In this document: one piece after another, positions 1-8,137 of the stretch | Position numbering within the stretch: the first letter of the stretch is position 1 | Layout: each line of letters starts with the position of its first letter | NCBI GenBank assembly: GCA_024280855.1 | Contig: JAJRPG010000046.1 | Location: 1-64,000 of the forward strand | From: Planctomycetota bacterium | GTDB lineage: Bacteria > Planctomycetota > Phycisphaerae > UBA1845 | Reading direction: 5' to 3' | Length of the DNA: 64,000 bases | Notes under the pieces: model-generated | What the model was told of the DNA's origin: nothing | The model's input: the letters and a program-made list of their open reading frames with translations, nothing else | Database searches by the model: none | Position numbers and translations under genes: made by a program

Positions 1-228
1 CTGGTTACGCGAGTTTCTAGTTCATCGAATCCAATTGCCCAATTTTTGGCCTCAGAAATTGAAATGGGCTACGCCAGCTTACACGTCCGCCCATATCTGA
101 ACGATGGCTGAAAATGAGGATTCTTCAACAGGCTGCTAGGCAACGAACCCAAAGCTCCGCAGAAGAAAAAACCCAAGCCATATAGTCGCTCGCTGGCAGA
201 TTATGGTGTTGAGGGTGCAGACTGGCTT
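1..228. other. Window edge, disrupted 5' region of the barrel gene
   Basis: No complete gene lies here. In the frame of the downstream barrel gene the sequence is open only from position 118; TGA codons occur at 109 and 115 in that frame. The stretch 118-228 encodes a plausible continuation of the barrel protein (Lys/Pro-rich, then SLADYGVEGADWLL), yet holds no ATG, GTG or TTG in frame. A signal peptide was not found in any of the three forward frames. A frameshift or decayed 5' end is the simplest reading. Confidence 0.4.
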
Positions 229-1416
229 TTGATCGGCGCGGAAACGCGATGGCGATATGAAAATGTGGAGAATCATCGTCGTAGGCGATTTAAGGATCAT
301 AATTCTCATTGGCTATCGCGTACACGTTTTAAGCTTGGGGTTCGCGAAATTTTTGATCCAATACGAATTATGATTGAGTTTCAAGATTCACGCGAGTACG
401 GAAGCGAGTTCCCAAACACATTAGGGAATAGCGATCAAACGGACCTTATCCAGGCTTATGTCGAGTGGTTTGATGCGAAGCGGATTGACGGTCGTCCGAT
501 GCGAATACAAATTGGTCGACTGACCATGAACTATGGTCGCGGTCGGCTAGTCGCACGAAATGGGTTTCGTAACACAACGAATGCCTTCGACGGCATTCGC
601 CTTCAACTCGGTGACAAGAAGAGCAAGTTTAGCCTTGACCTATTCGCGACTCAACCTGTTGAAAGATTCGTTCAACAGTTCGATCATGGTGATGATGAAC
701 GTTTGTTCGTCGGTGCGATGGGTGCGTGGAGGCCGAAAGAAGGGCTTACAATAGAACCATACTATCTCTATCTCGGCACCAATCGCAAAGCGATTGATAG
801 ACCCGATAGCCGACTCCATACAATTGGCGCGCATGCGTTTGGGGCCATGGCATGTAAAGACATGGACTTCGATGTCGAAGGCGCGTTTCAATTTGGAAAT
901 AATCGAGGCACGCGTCATCGAGCGGCTGCGATACATTTGGAATTAGGATACACTTTCACCTCGCACCCGTGGAAACCTAGAATAGCGGTACAATACGATT
1001 ATGCCACGGGAGATAAGTCACCTACTGATTCCAGCAACCAAGGGTTCAATGACTTGTTTGAAAAAAGACGAGCTCAGTTTGGCGTATTGTCCTATTTTTC
1101 CTGGAGAAACATTAATTCCCCAGCCATTTTAGCTACGTTTCGTCCGACAAAAAAAGTGAAGGGTGAGTTCCGCTACCGAGCTGCTTGGCTAGCGCGTACT
1201 CGCGATTCCTGGAATAGAGGTGTCGTGCGAGACGTCACGGGAAGTAGTGGCGATTTCATTGGGCAGGAAATTGACATTCGCGTACGCACCGCATTTACAG
1301 AAAATTTCGAGGTTATGGTGGGTTATTCGAAGTTTTTACCCGGCGATTATCTCGACAATGCTGACCCGCGCGATGAAACGGATTTTTTCTATGTTCAATC
1401 GACGATTCGATTTTAG
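229..1416 (+). CDS. Alginate-export-family outer membrane beta-barrel protein, N-terminus unresolved
   Basis: Resembles the alginate export (AlgE-like) porin family. Seen: alternating aromatic/charged strands throughout, the family-like stretch GRLTMNYGRGRLVARNGFRN followed by FDGIRL, YDYATGD near the middle of the barrel, and a C-terminal phenylalanine (STIRF), the usual outer-membrane insertion signal. The TTG at 229 is the first in-frame start after the stops at 109 and 115, but it would begin inside the first strand with no signal peptide, so the true product probably starts upstream of a frameshift, or the gene is broken. Substrate is unknown; export of a polysaccharide or small anion is an inference from the family. 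It converges on the VOC gene 28 bp downstream. Confidence 0.65.
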   Translation: MIGAETRWRYENVENHRRRRFKDHNSHWLSRTRFKLGVREIFDPIRIMIEFQDSREYGSEFPNTLGNSDQTDLIQAYVEWFDAKRIDGRPMRIQIGRLTMNYGRGRLVARNGFRNTTNAFDGIRLQLGDKKSKFSLDLFATQPVERFVQQFDHGDDERLFVGAMGAWRPKEGLTIEPYYLYLGTNRKAIDRPDSRLHTIGAHAFGAMACKDMDFDVEGAFQFGNNRGTRHRAAAIHLELGYTFTSHPWKPRIAVQYDYATGDKSPTDSSNQGFNDLFEKRRAQFGVLSYFSWRNINSPAILATFRPTKKVKGEFRYRAAWLARTRDSWNRGVVRDVTGSSGDFIGQEIDIRVRTAFTENFEVMVGYSKFLPGDYLDNADPRDETDFFYVQSTIRF

Positions 1417-1444
1417 TAAATCGCCTGGCACAACGTGATCGTAT

Positions 1445-1897
1445 TTATTCCGCCGTATTTTCAAAAAGCTTGGCTGCTGCGGCTTTGATTTCGTCTTGTG
1501 TCATTTCTCGTAGTCGCGTGGCTATGCCCCATTCGTGGCCAAACGGGTCTTTCACGCGGGCGAATCGTTCTCCCCAGAACATATCCTCTGGCTCCATCAG
1601 GACTTCCGCACCGCCATCTTTCATTGATGCCACCATCACGTCACAATCATCTACATATAGATGGATAGATACGGTTGTGCCTTTTAGTGATGCGGGGCTT
1701 GGCGTGCCTCCGTGTTCGGGGAATTCTTCACTCACGAAAAATTTCGCTGAACCAACCGTAAACTCGCAGTGCATGACCCGGCCATCTGGCATGTTCAATA
1801 GAAGAGATGGCTCAACGCCGAATACGCGAGAATAAAATGCTACGGCTTCTTTGGCGTTAGTTACGCTGAGATATGGTACGAATGCTTGAATTTTCAT
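1445..1897 (-). CDS. VOC family protein (PhnB/glyoxalase-like)
   Basis: A 150-residue vicinal oxygen chelate protein with two beta-alpha-beta-beta-beta halves. Seen: N-terminal FVPYLSVTNAKEAVAFYSRV (helix carrying the AxxFY pattern), VSIHLYVDDCD opening the second half, and the late KDPFGHEWGIATR typical of PhnB-like members, followed by a short acidic helix. These proteins bind a metal or small ligand and include glyoxalase-type enzymes and antibiotic-binding proteins; the exact substrate cannot be read. It stands alone, transcribed away from the helicase region; the 5' flank holds a weak TGTAGGT/ACCTACA inverted repeat at 1991-2019. Confidence 0.8.
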   Translation of the reverse strand: MKIQAFVPYLSVTNAKEAVAFYSRVFGVEPSLLLNMPDGRVMHCEFTVGSAKFFVSEEFPEHGGTPSPASLKGTTVSIHLYVDDCDVMVASMKDGGAEVLMEPEDMFWGERFARVKDPFGHEWGIATRLREMTQDEIKAAAAKLFENTAE

Positions 1898-2206
1898 CGT
1901 ATGGTTTTCTACATGTATAATAAATATGCACTATCACACTAGACTGCCATGACGTCGCAATTCATCTTACGGTCACGACTAGAATGTCAATGTAGGTTAA
2001 CGACCTAATCTCACCTACAATCGAAATGCGCATCATCTACCCTCGTTATGCCCGCGCAGGCGGGCATCCAGTCTTCGTAAGCGACATACCGCCGCTGGAT
2101 ACCCGCCTGCGCGGGTATGACAATTGGCTAATAAGTGCCTTGATACTTCAAAGCGGGCCTATGCTAATGTTCATGCAATTCGTTGTGAAGCATTCGTCTC
2201 TATGAG
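1898..2206. other. Intergenic region with a REPIN-like repeat
   Basis: No gene is supported. It contains the upstream region of the VOC gene, a small inverted repeat at 1991-2019 and the palindromic repeat at 2045-2123. The plus-strand open frame across the helicase end is a shadow of the Ser/Gly/Asn-rich tail of the helicase. Confidence 0.6.
2045..2123. repeat. REPIN-like palindromic repeat (copy 1)
   Basis: Two inverted arms of about 27 bp, each with its own inner palindrome (CCCGCGCAGGCGGG), enclose a short centre starting TCTTCG. Left arm ends GGGCATCCAG, right arm starts CTGGATACCC and ends GTATGACAA. A second copy lies at 61648-61727 with the same arrangement and the same ATCCAGTCTTCG junction. 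The arms differ by paired changes that keep the stem. The layout matches REP doublets (REPINs), which are moved by RAYT transposases encoded elsewhere. Confidence 0.75.
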
Positions 2207-3652
2207 CTACTCCGCTGCGGTGGTCGTCTCACGTTTTGGCGTAGTCGCTCGACGACGAGAGCCAGCGTTCTTGTTGGCGAAACGTGGCTTAGGTCTATTG
2301 CTGCTGTTGCCAGCGCGCGGGCTACCACCACTTCGTGGACTGTTTGCACTTTGTGAGCTGCCACCACTGCGCGTGCTGTTACCATTACGAGAATTGTTGC
2401 CGCTGCGATAACCCTGGCTATGGCGTTGGCTGGCATTACGCCGTCTGTCAGATTGCCCTCGCCCGTTACCGTTTGGTCTTTCCGCTTGAGGAGGAGGCGC
2501 AACATAACCTGGTATATCAGCCGCTGGCTGCAACTGCATACGAATCAAACGCTCTATCGCGCGTAGCTTGCCTCGGTCTTCGCCGCTGACGAAGGACAAG
2601 GCTGTACCCGTAGCACCTGCCCGACCGGTTCTGCCAATACGGTGGACGTAAGTCTCTGGCTCGGCTGTTAAATCATAGTTAATTACGTGAGAGATATTGT
2701 TAATGTCCAACCCGCGGGCAGCGATGTCGGTGGCGACTAACACATCTGTCTTGCCAGAACGAAATCCTGCGAGCGCTCGGGCGCGTGCGTTTTGACTTTT
2801 GTTGCCATGAATCGTATCGGCTGAAATGCCTGCTTTATCCAAATGACGGGCGACCTTATCAGCGCCGTGCTTGGTTTTAGTAAACACCAAAGCTCTTGTG
2901 AACGGGGTAGCATTTAGAACGCTGCACAACAAGCCTGGTTTTTCAGACTTTTCAACTCGATAGGACCAGTGCTCGACATTTTCGGCAGGAGAGGAAACTC
3001 TTGCGGCTTCCACAGATACCGGATTATCCAAAATTTCGCTTGCCAGCACTCGAATGGACGAGGGCATCGTCGCTGATAGGAGCAATGTCTGACGTTTCTT
3101 AGGAATCTTAGAAATAATTCGCTTAATATCTGGCAGGAAGCCCATGTCTAGCATGTTGTCGGCTTCGTCCAAAACTAAAATTTCGACGTTATTTAGTTTG
3201 ACGGTTCCATCTGACATATGGTCTAACAAACGGCCTGGGGTAGCGACAAGAACGTCAACACCCTGACGCAAAGTGCGCATTTGCGGGCGTTTGTTGACGC
3301 CGCCGTAAACGACCGTACGTTTAACCTTGGTGTAACGACCGTACGTTTGAAAGCTATCCGAAATCTGCTGGGCAAGCTCACGAGTCGGAGCGAGGACCAA
3401 GCAGCGAATGTTTCGGAAATGATGACGCTCACCAGCTTTAAGCTTGGGCAGCTCGACGGCACTTAATCGTTCAATAATAGGTAATGCAAACGCAGCAGTC
3501 TTACCCGTGCCGGTCTGGGCACAGCCTAGAACATCCTTACCTTCGAGGGCCAAGGGGATAACCTGGGCTTGAATTTGTGTAGGGGTCTCGTATCCAGCGG
3601 TACGAACCGCATCCAATAGCCTCTTGCTGAGGCTCAAATCTTCAAATTTCAT
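2207..3652 (-). CDS. rhlE: DEAD-box ATP-dependent RNA helicase, RhlE type
   Basis: Unwinds RNA duplexes with ATP in the cytoplasm, with likely roles in ribosome assembly or RNA decay. Seen, numbered from the chosen start: Q-motif PTQIQ (about 24-28), Walker A AQTGTGKT (45-52), PTREL (89-93), DEAD (162-165), SAT (193-195) and, late in domain 2, HRIGRTGRAG. After about residue 390 comes a basic, Ser/Gly/Asn/Arg-rich repetitive tail, common in RhlE proteins. The start at 3652 (MKFEDLSLS) is preferred because the 16 residues upstream fit no helicase and family members begin this way; an open frame extends to 3700. The gene is monocistronic. Confidence 0.93.
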   Translation of the reverse strand: MKFEDLSLSKRLLDAVRTAGYETPTQIQAQVIPLALEGKDVLGCAQTGTGKTAAFALPIIERLSAVELPKLKAGERHHFRNIRCLVLAPTRELAQQISDSFQTYGRYTKVKRTVVYGGVNKRPQMRTLRQGVDVLVATPGRLLDHMSDGTVKLNNVEILVLDEADNMLDMGFLPDIKRIISKIPKKRQTLLLSATMPSSIRVLASEILDNPVSVEAARVSSPAENVEHWSYRVEKSEKPGLLCSVLNATPFTRALVFTKTKHGADKVARHLDKAGISADTIHGNKSQNARARALAGFRSGKTDVLVATDIAARGLDINNISHVINYDLTAEPETYVHRIGRTGRAGATGTALSFVSGEDRGKLRAIERLIRMQLQPAADIPGYVAPPPQAERPNGNGRGQSDRRRNASQRHSQGYRSGNNSRNGNSTRSGGSSQSANSPRSGGSPRAGNSSNRPKPRFANKNAGSRRRATTPKRETTTAAE

Positions 3653-4051
3653 ATACGCAGTCTTTCTAAGGAATCTACAGGCGGGATGTGTCAAACGCAC
3701 TATGCATCTGCCATAGCCGTTTTTTATTGCCTGGCTGTCAAAAGCTAATTTTCACCCGGAAAACCAGGTTCTGGGCATATCTTATTGGTAATAACGTACT
3801 TTGTCAACGCCTGATATCGCCCCCCTGACAATAGCACCGGACTGACACTCCCCCGTCGCTTTGGCCTGGGTTTCGCGTTTCGTGACACAAGTTCTTGCTG
3901 CTATCGTCAGTTCTATGGCATTTACAGTAGCTCTGTCTAATCATTTGGTTCAACTAATTGCCTCGTGCCAAAGATGCACAGAACGCGCGAAGTGGGTACA
4001 ATAGTGGCAGTGTTAGATTTAATGAGTTGGTCCAGACAGAGGTGACATTCG
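3653..4051. other. Divergent intergenic region, rhlE / psd
   Basis: About 400 bp between divergent genes, so both promoters should lie here. A TACAAT hexamer at 3997-4002 could be the -10 of psd, but no good -35 accompanies it. A strong Shine-Dalgarno (AGAGGTGA, about 4037-4044) precedes the psd ATG by a normal spacing. No RNA gene or further coding sequence is apparent. Confidence 0.4.
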
Positions 4052-4783
4052 ATGCCCATTGCCCGCGAAGGCTTACGAGAAATGCTCCTTTCAACACTTG
4101 TGTTGGGGATAGTGGGCCTTGGATTTGCGTACCTTGCGTGGCCTTTGGCTTTGCCATTTGTCGTGGTCTGGATCTGGGTAATCGCATTTTTTCGTGACCC
4201 CAAACGAGTACGTACTTATGCACCAGGTGATCTATGCGCTCCGGCGGATGGGACCGTGACTGAAATCGTTGAGTTTGAAGACAACGAGCATATCGGCGGC
4301 CCGGCTGTGCGAATTGGCATATTTTTGAGCCTGTTCAATGTCCATATTAACCGAAGCCCGTGTGCTGGCTGCATACGGTCGATGGCGTATTTCAAGGGTG
4401 AGTTTCTGGACGCCAGACACCCAGAATCGGGGCAGCGCAACGAATCCAACATGCTGGTCATTGACCCGGAGGCCAAGATGCCAGGCCCGGTGATTGTTCG
4501 ACAAGTAGCGGGGCTGGTTGCAAGACGGATCATATGCAATGCTCAAGTAAATGACCAAATGACGATTGGGCATAGATTCGGGCTTATTAAATTCGGATCA
4601 AGGACTGAGTTAATCATCCCTAGACTCGAAGGAACCCAAATTCTGGTGTCTATCGGTCAGGCTGTTAAGGGCGGACTTACGATTATGGCGACGCAACCGA
4701 TAGCCGCTCCCGACAAACATGACGAGAAAGCTGACGCATCAGAGAAAAAGTCGGCTGATGATAGCCAAGTCGCCACTCGTTAA
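4052..4783 (+). CDS. psd: Phosphatidylserine decarboxylase, short (PSD-A) type
   Basis: Converts phosphatidylserine to phosphatidylethanolamine at the membrane, using a pyruvoyl group made by self-cleavage. Seen: an N-terminal hydrophobic pair of helices (about 14-45), FFRDPKR, APADGTV, FLSLFNVHINRSP (His of the active-site region), NESN, and the cleavage site in KFGSR, where the Ser after Gly becomes pyruvate. At 243 residues with FGS rather than LGST it is the short form shared by many bacteria and archaea. The acidic/Lys-rich tail after residue 220 is extra. The next gene, 24 bp on, makes its substrate, so the two form a phosphatidylethanolamine operon. Confidence 0.93.
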   Translation: MPIAREGLREMLLSTLVLGIVGLGFAYLAWPLALPFVVVWIWVIAFFRDPKRVRTYAPGDLCAPADGTVTEIVEFEDNEHIGGPAVRIGIFLSLFNVHINRSPCAGCIRSMAYFKGEFLDARHPESGQRNESNMLVIDPEAKMPGPVIVRQVAGLVARRIICNAQVNDQMTIGHRFGLIKFGSRTELIIPRLEGTQILVSIGQAVKGGLTIMATQPIAAPDKHDEKADASEKKSADDSQVATR

Positions 4784-4807
4784 TGACACTGGAAAAAGTA
4801 GTATTTC

Positions 4808-5761
4808 ATGACAACGATTTTGAAACATCCTAAGACTGAACTACCGGGGCATGGCCGAAAACGGTTGCGGAATTTAGCCTTCCTGCCGACGATGATTACG
4901 CTCGGTAATCTGATATGCGGATTCTCGGCCATCTATTTTGGCATGCGCGCGATGCAGGATTTTGGCGCAAACGTTGCGCCGAGCGCCAACCAAACTTTGC
5001 ATAGCGCCATGGTCGAAAGACTATTGCCATCTTTTCTTTCGGTGGGCGCGGGGCTTGTCATCTTGGGGATGATTTTCGATATGTTCGACGGGTTGGTTGC
5101 CCGGGCGACGCGTAGCACGACCAACTTCGGCGGCCAATTAGATTCACTCGCAGATGTCGTAACCTGCGGCGTGGCACCGGCTATCCTGATGGTTGCGTTC
5201 ATGACTCAGGAACTAGCGGCGAATGCCATTCAGCCGTCACCCATTAGCGACACATTTTTGGGGCGAGCGTGCTGGGCTTCGGCGGCAATGTATGTCGCCT
5301 TCGCAGCGGTTCGACTGGCGAGGTTTAACGTTGAAAATGCCGAGTCAGACCATGACCACAGAACATTTCGAGGCCTGCCTTCTCCAGGAGCGGCGGGCAT
5401 TGTGGTATCTTTGATTTTGTTTCAAGATCAACTGGGAGACTTAGGGCGTCGCTACGTAGCTTATGCCCTACCCATCGTCGCGGTTTGCACAGCTTTTTTG
5501 ATGATTAGCCGTGTGCCCTATCGCCGATTTCATCGGGCGTATGTCTTACAAAAAAAGCCTTTTGGCCAATTGGTTATCGGCGTTATCGTGCTAACTGTAT
5601 TTGTATCCTATAAAGCGCCGACGTTGGTCGTACTGGTTTTTTGGTACGGCGTTAGTGGTCCGGTGTTATTGCTGATTAAGAATTTTCGAGATCGCGGCAA
5701 AGCGCAGCCTATTGCAGACCAGTCCCAAACCGACCATAAACAATCATCCCGCCAGGCATAG
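4808..5761 (+). CDS. pssA: CDP-diacylglycerol--serine O-phosphatidyltransferase
   Basis: Joins serine to CDP-diacylglycerol to give phosphatidylserine, the substrate of psd just upstream. Seen: the CDP-alcohol phosphotransferase signature DG-x2-AR-x8-G-x3-D-x3-D, starting at FDGLVARATRS and ending QLDSLAD, within the first third; LPTMITLGNLICGF before it; and about seven hydrophobic membrane segments up to residue 290. The length of 317 residues is on the long side because of an inserted loop after the first helix and a polar C-terminal tail. It follows psd by 24 bp and is very likely co-transcribed. Confidence 0.93.
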   Translation: MTTILKHPKTELPGHGRKRLRNLAFLPTMITLGNLICGFSAIYFGMRAMQDFGANVAPSANQTLHSAMVERLLPSFLSVGAGLVILGMIFDMFDGLVARATRSTTNFGGQLDSLADVVTCGVAPAILMVAFMTQELAANAIQPSPISDTFLGRACWASAAMYVAFAAVRLARFNVENAESDHDHRTFRGLPSPGAAGIVVSLILFQDQLGDLGRRYVAYALPIVAVCTAFLMISRVPYRRFHRAYVLQKKPFGQLVIGVIVLTVFVSYKAPTLVVLVFWYGVSGPVLLLIKNFRDRGKAQPIADQSQTDHKQSSRQA

Positions 5762-6014
5762 CAGCATCACCTGACTCACTTAGTCGTTCAGGTCCGATCA
5801 AAATTTGCTACACACTTTCTCATGTCTCTGCTTGACCTAAACACAGGGCACAACAGCCAGTAGAGATATTCTTCACACATATTTTCGGACTTCACAAGAG
5901 AAACATCCCATCGGACAGCTTTCCTATCACATTGTATTAGATACTTGCATAGGTGATGTATTCAAGTTGTGTGCCCCGGCGGGTCGGGATGCCGCACTGT
6001 CTTCTTTGCAAGTG

Positions 6015-8084
6015 ATGCGAAAAACTATGACAGATTCAACCAACAGAAACGAGACAGGATCGTTCACCAAAATAAATGCGGCAGCCCTTCGCGCTTTAGC
6101 TGAGCAAGGCATGGGCGACGTAGAAATTTTCCTGCCCAATGCGCAAGGCGGCGATGCTGTTTTGTATCGACGTGCTGGCGCTGGAGTTTCAGCCATAAAC
6201 CTGGATCGCCTGGCGAGCAATGGGGTATCAGAAGTATTCCTACGCCTAGATGATTTTCACCGCTGCGCAGACGAATTGGAATCAAAGCTAACTGATCTGC
6301 TTACAAATCCTCACATTTCCAGTCCTGATAAAGCACAAATTGCGAACACGGCTGGTTTGTCCGTCGCTAAAGACCTAATTCACGTTACGCCTGATAAAGA
6401 ATCCATTTCACGCGTGGATCAAGTAGTATCCAGTTTATCTCAGGGCGTGTTACAAGACCCCGCTATGGGCGCGTACTTGCTGCAAATGGCTGGACACGAA
6501 CGATCCACCGCTAGTCACATGTTCATGGTTGCAACGTTGGCGATGCTTCTCGCGGCCGAAGTGTTTGGCGATGACGAAGAACGCATACAAGCGGTCGGTG
6601 TGGCAGGTATGCTTCATGATCTTGGTAAATTAGTTATCCCAGTTGAGATTTTGAATAAGCCGACGCCATTGACACGAGAAGAATTGCAACTAATCCAGCA
6701 GCATCCGATCGAGTCAGCACGATTATTAGGTAATGATCCAAAAATTACTGACGACATCCGACAGATGATTTTGCAACACCACGAACGCGTCGATGGCCGG
6801 GGTTATCCTATTGGTGTACCGGAAAGTGAACTCTTGGAAGAGAGTAAACTACTGGCCATCGTTGACTCGTTTCATGCGCTCATCGGTCGACGTAACTATC
6901 GAAAATCATTGGAATTGGAACAGGCGAATCGTGTGCTGTCGACTCAGGCAGGTACACAATTTGATGCGGATATTCTGAAAATCTGGACCAAACTTTGTAC
7001 GAAATTCGTGTCAGAACATCTCGAAGAAGGCTCCATAGAAATTTGCGGTGAGCCTGAGGAGATTTCTACGCGCCACGAACATCGCGTTCTTACGGCGGCG
7101 CCAGCTAACACCGCCCTTCGTCCTCCACGATTCGTTTCTCATGGCGCAACGATGGTAAACTGTAGCTATGCGGGACAACTCATGAGCGACGAAGGCTCAC
7201 AGGAACATTTTCGCGCTTTAGTACGCGACGTTTCGCGTGGCGGATTGTGTATTGAAACGGCTCATGCCATGTACCGGGGCGAAATCGTACACGTTCAGAT
7301 GGATGCCAATCAGCAAAAAATATGGGTGCGTAGCGCAGTGGCGTGGTGTCAGCAGTTGGATGCTGATGTTTTTCGCACGGGTATTCGATTCATTGCCCGC
7401 GTCAAGGAAGAGGAAGCAGATCAACGATTTGATGTGGAAGGTTTAGATATGGAAAATGAACCAAAAGTCAATGCTAAAAAATCCCGTGCTCGTAAAACAC
7501 CAACGACGCAGGAAGCCCCAACAGCGTCGGACACACTCACGAAAGACGCTACCAAAGAAAACAATGTACCTCTGCGCCGACGGGATAATGCATTAGCAGC
7601 ATTAACAGCATTGAAAACGACTAAGCGTCGTGACCGGGATGCGCAGCGAATCGTCGTCACGCTGTCCATGTCCGGCGATTTGTCGGTACGATTCAAAGCG
7701 ATCGAGCTATTAATCGAATTTCGTACGCGCATGGCTCGTGAAGCGATTGTCCTACTACTTAGAGACCCACATCCGCAAATGCGCGATCGTGCGATGGAAG
7801 GTGTCACCACGTTGCGCATTACAGAAGCAGCAGACACGTTGCGCAAGATGCTAAGCGAAGAAGACATCACCACAGCCTTGCAAGCGGCAGGCGCCCTCGG
7901 AAAACTTGGACATCATGCTGGTATGAGTTTGGTCGCAGAAACACTCTTGAAAGGCGGGCCTCAAGCCAGATTGGCGACGCGGGCGCTAGGTGAAATTACA
8001 GGCCATCGTTTTGCCGCCAATGACGATGGCGTCAAGTCAGCTAAGCGTTACCTCGCCGGTAAAAAACTTCTGCCAACTGCGTGA
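6015..8084 (+). CDS. HD-GYP phosphodiesterase with PilZ-like and HEAT-repeat domains
   Basis: Predicted cytoplasmic cyclic-di-GMP regulator of about 690 residues. Order seen: a degenerate N-terminal domain (about 20-100), an HD-GYP domain (about 120-340) with GMLHDLGK and HHERVDGRGYP, all catalytic residues apparently present, then a PilZ-like segment (about 400-470) with RDVSRGGLCIE, and a C-terminal alpha-helical HEAT-like region (about 540-690, DPHPQMRDRAMEGV). The usual RxxxR half of the PilZ site is not obvious, so cyclic-di-GMP binding there is uncertain. Starts at 6015, 6027 (ATG) and 5967 (TTG, preceded by AGGTGATG) are all possible. The gene is monocistronic. Confidence 0.85.
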   Translation: MRKTMTDSTNRNETGSFTKINAAALRALAEQGMGDVEIFLPNAQGGDAVLYRRAGAGVSAINLDRLASNGVSEVFLRLDDFHRCADELESKLTDLLTNPHISSPDKAQIANTAGLSVAKDLIHVTPDKESISRVDQVVSSLSQGVLQDPAMGAYLLQMAGHERSTASHMFMVATLAMLLAAEVFGDDEERIQAVGVAGMLHDLGKLVIPVEILNKPTPLTREELQLIQQHPIESARLLGNDPKITDDIRQMILQHHERVDGRGYPIGVPESELLEESKLLAIVDSFHALIGRRNYRKSLELEQANRVLSTQAGTQFDADILKIWTKLCTKFVSEHLEEGSIEICGEPEEISTRHEHRVLTAAPANTALRPPRFVSHGATMVNCSYAGQLMSDEGSQEHFRALVRDVSRGGLCIETAHAMYRGEIVHVQMDANQQKIWVRSAVAWCQQLDADVFRTGIRFIARVKEEEADQRFDVEGLDMENEPKVNAKKSRARKTPTTQEAPTASDTLTKDATKENNVPLRRRDNALAALTALKTTKRRDRDAQRIVVTLSMSGDLSVRFKAIELLIEFRTRMAREAIVLLLRDPHPQMRDRAMEGVTTLRITEAADTLRKMLSEEDITTALQAAGALGKLGHHAGMSLVAETLLKGGPQARLATRALGEITGHRFAANDDGVKSAKRYLAGKKLLPTA

Positions 8085-8137
8085 TCGAAACTTTAGATAC
8101 CACATAGGTTTCTAATCTTGAGTAGCGTATGCAACCA

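Noticed and set aside
2124-2411. Plus-strand ORF overlapping the rhlE tail
   Set aside because: Its low-complexity Leu/Arg/Pro sequence is the antisense image of the Ser/Gly/Asn-rich helicase tail, with no RBS.
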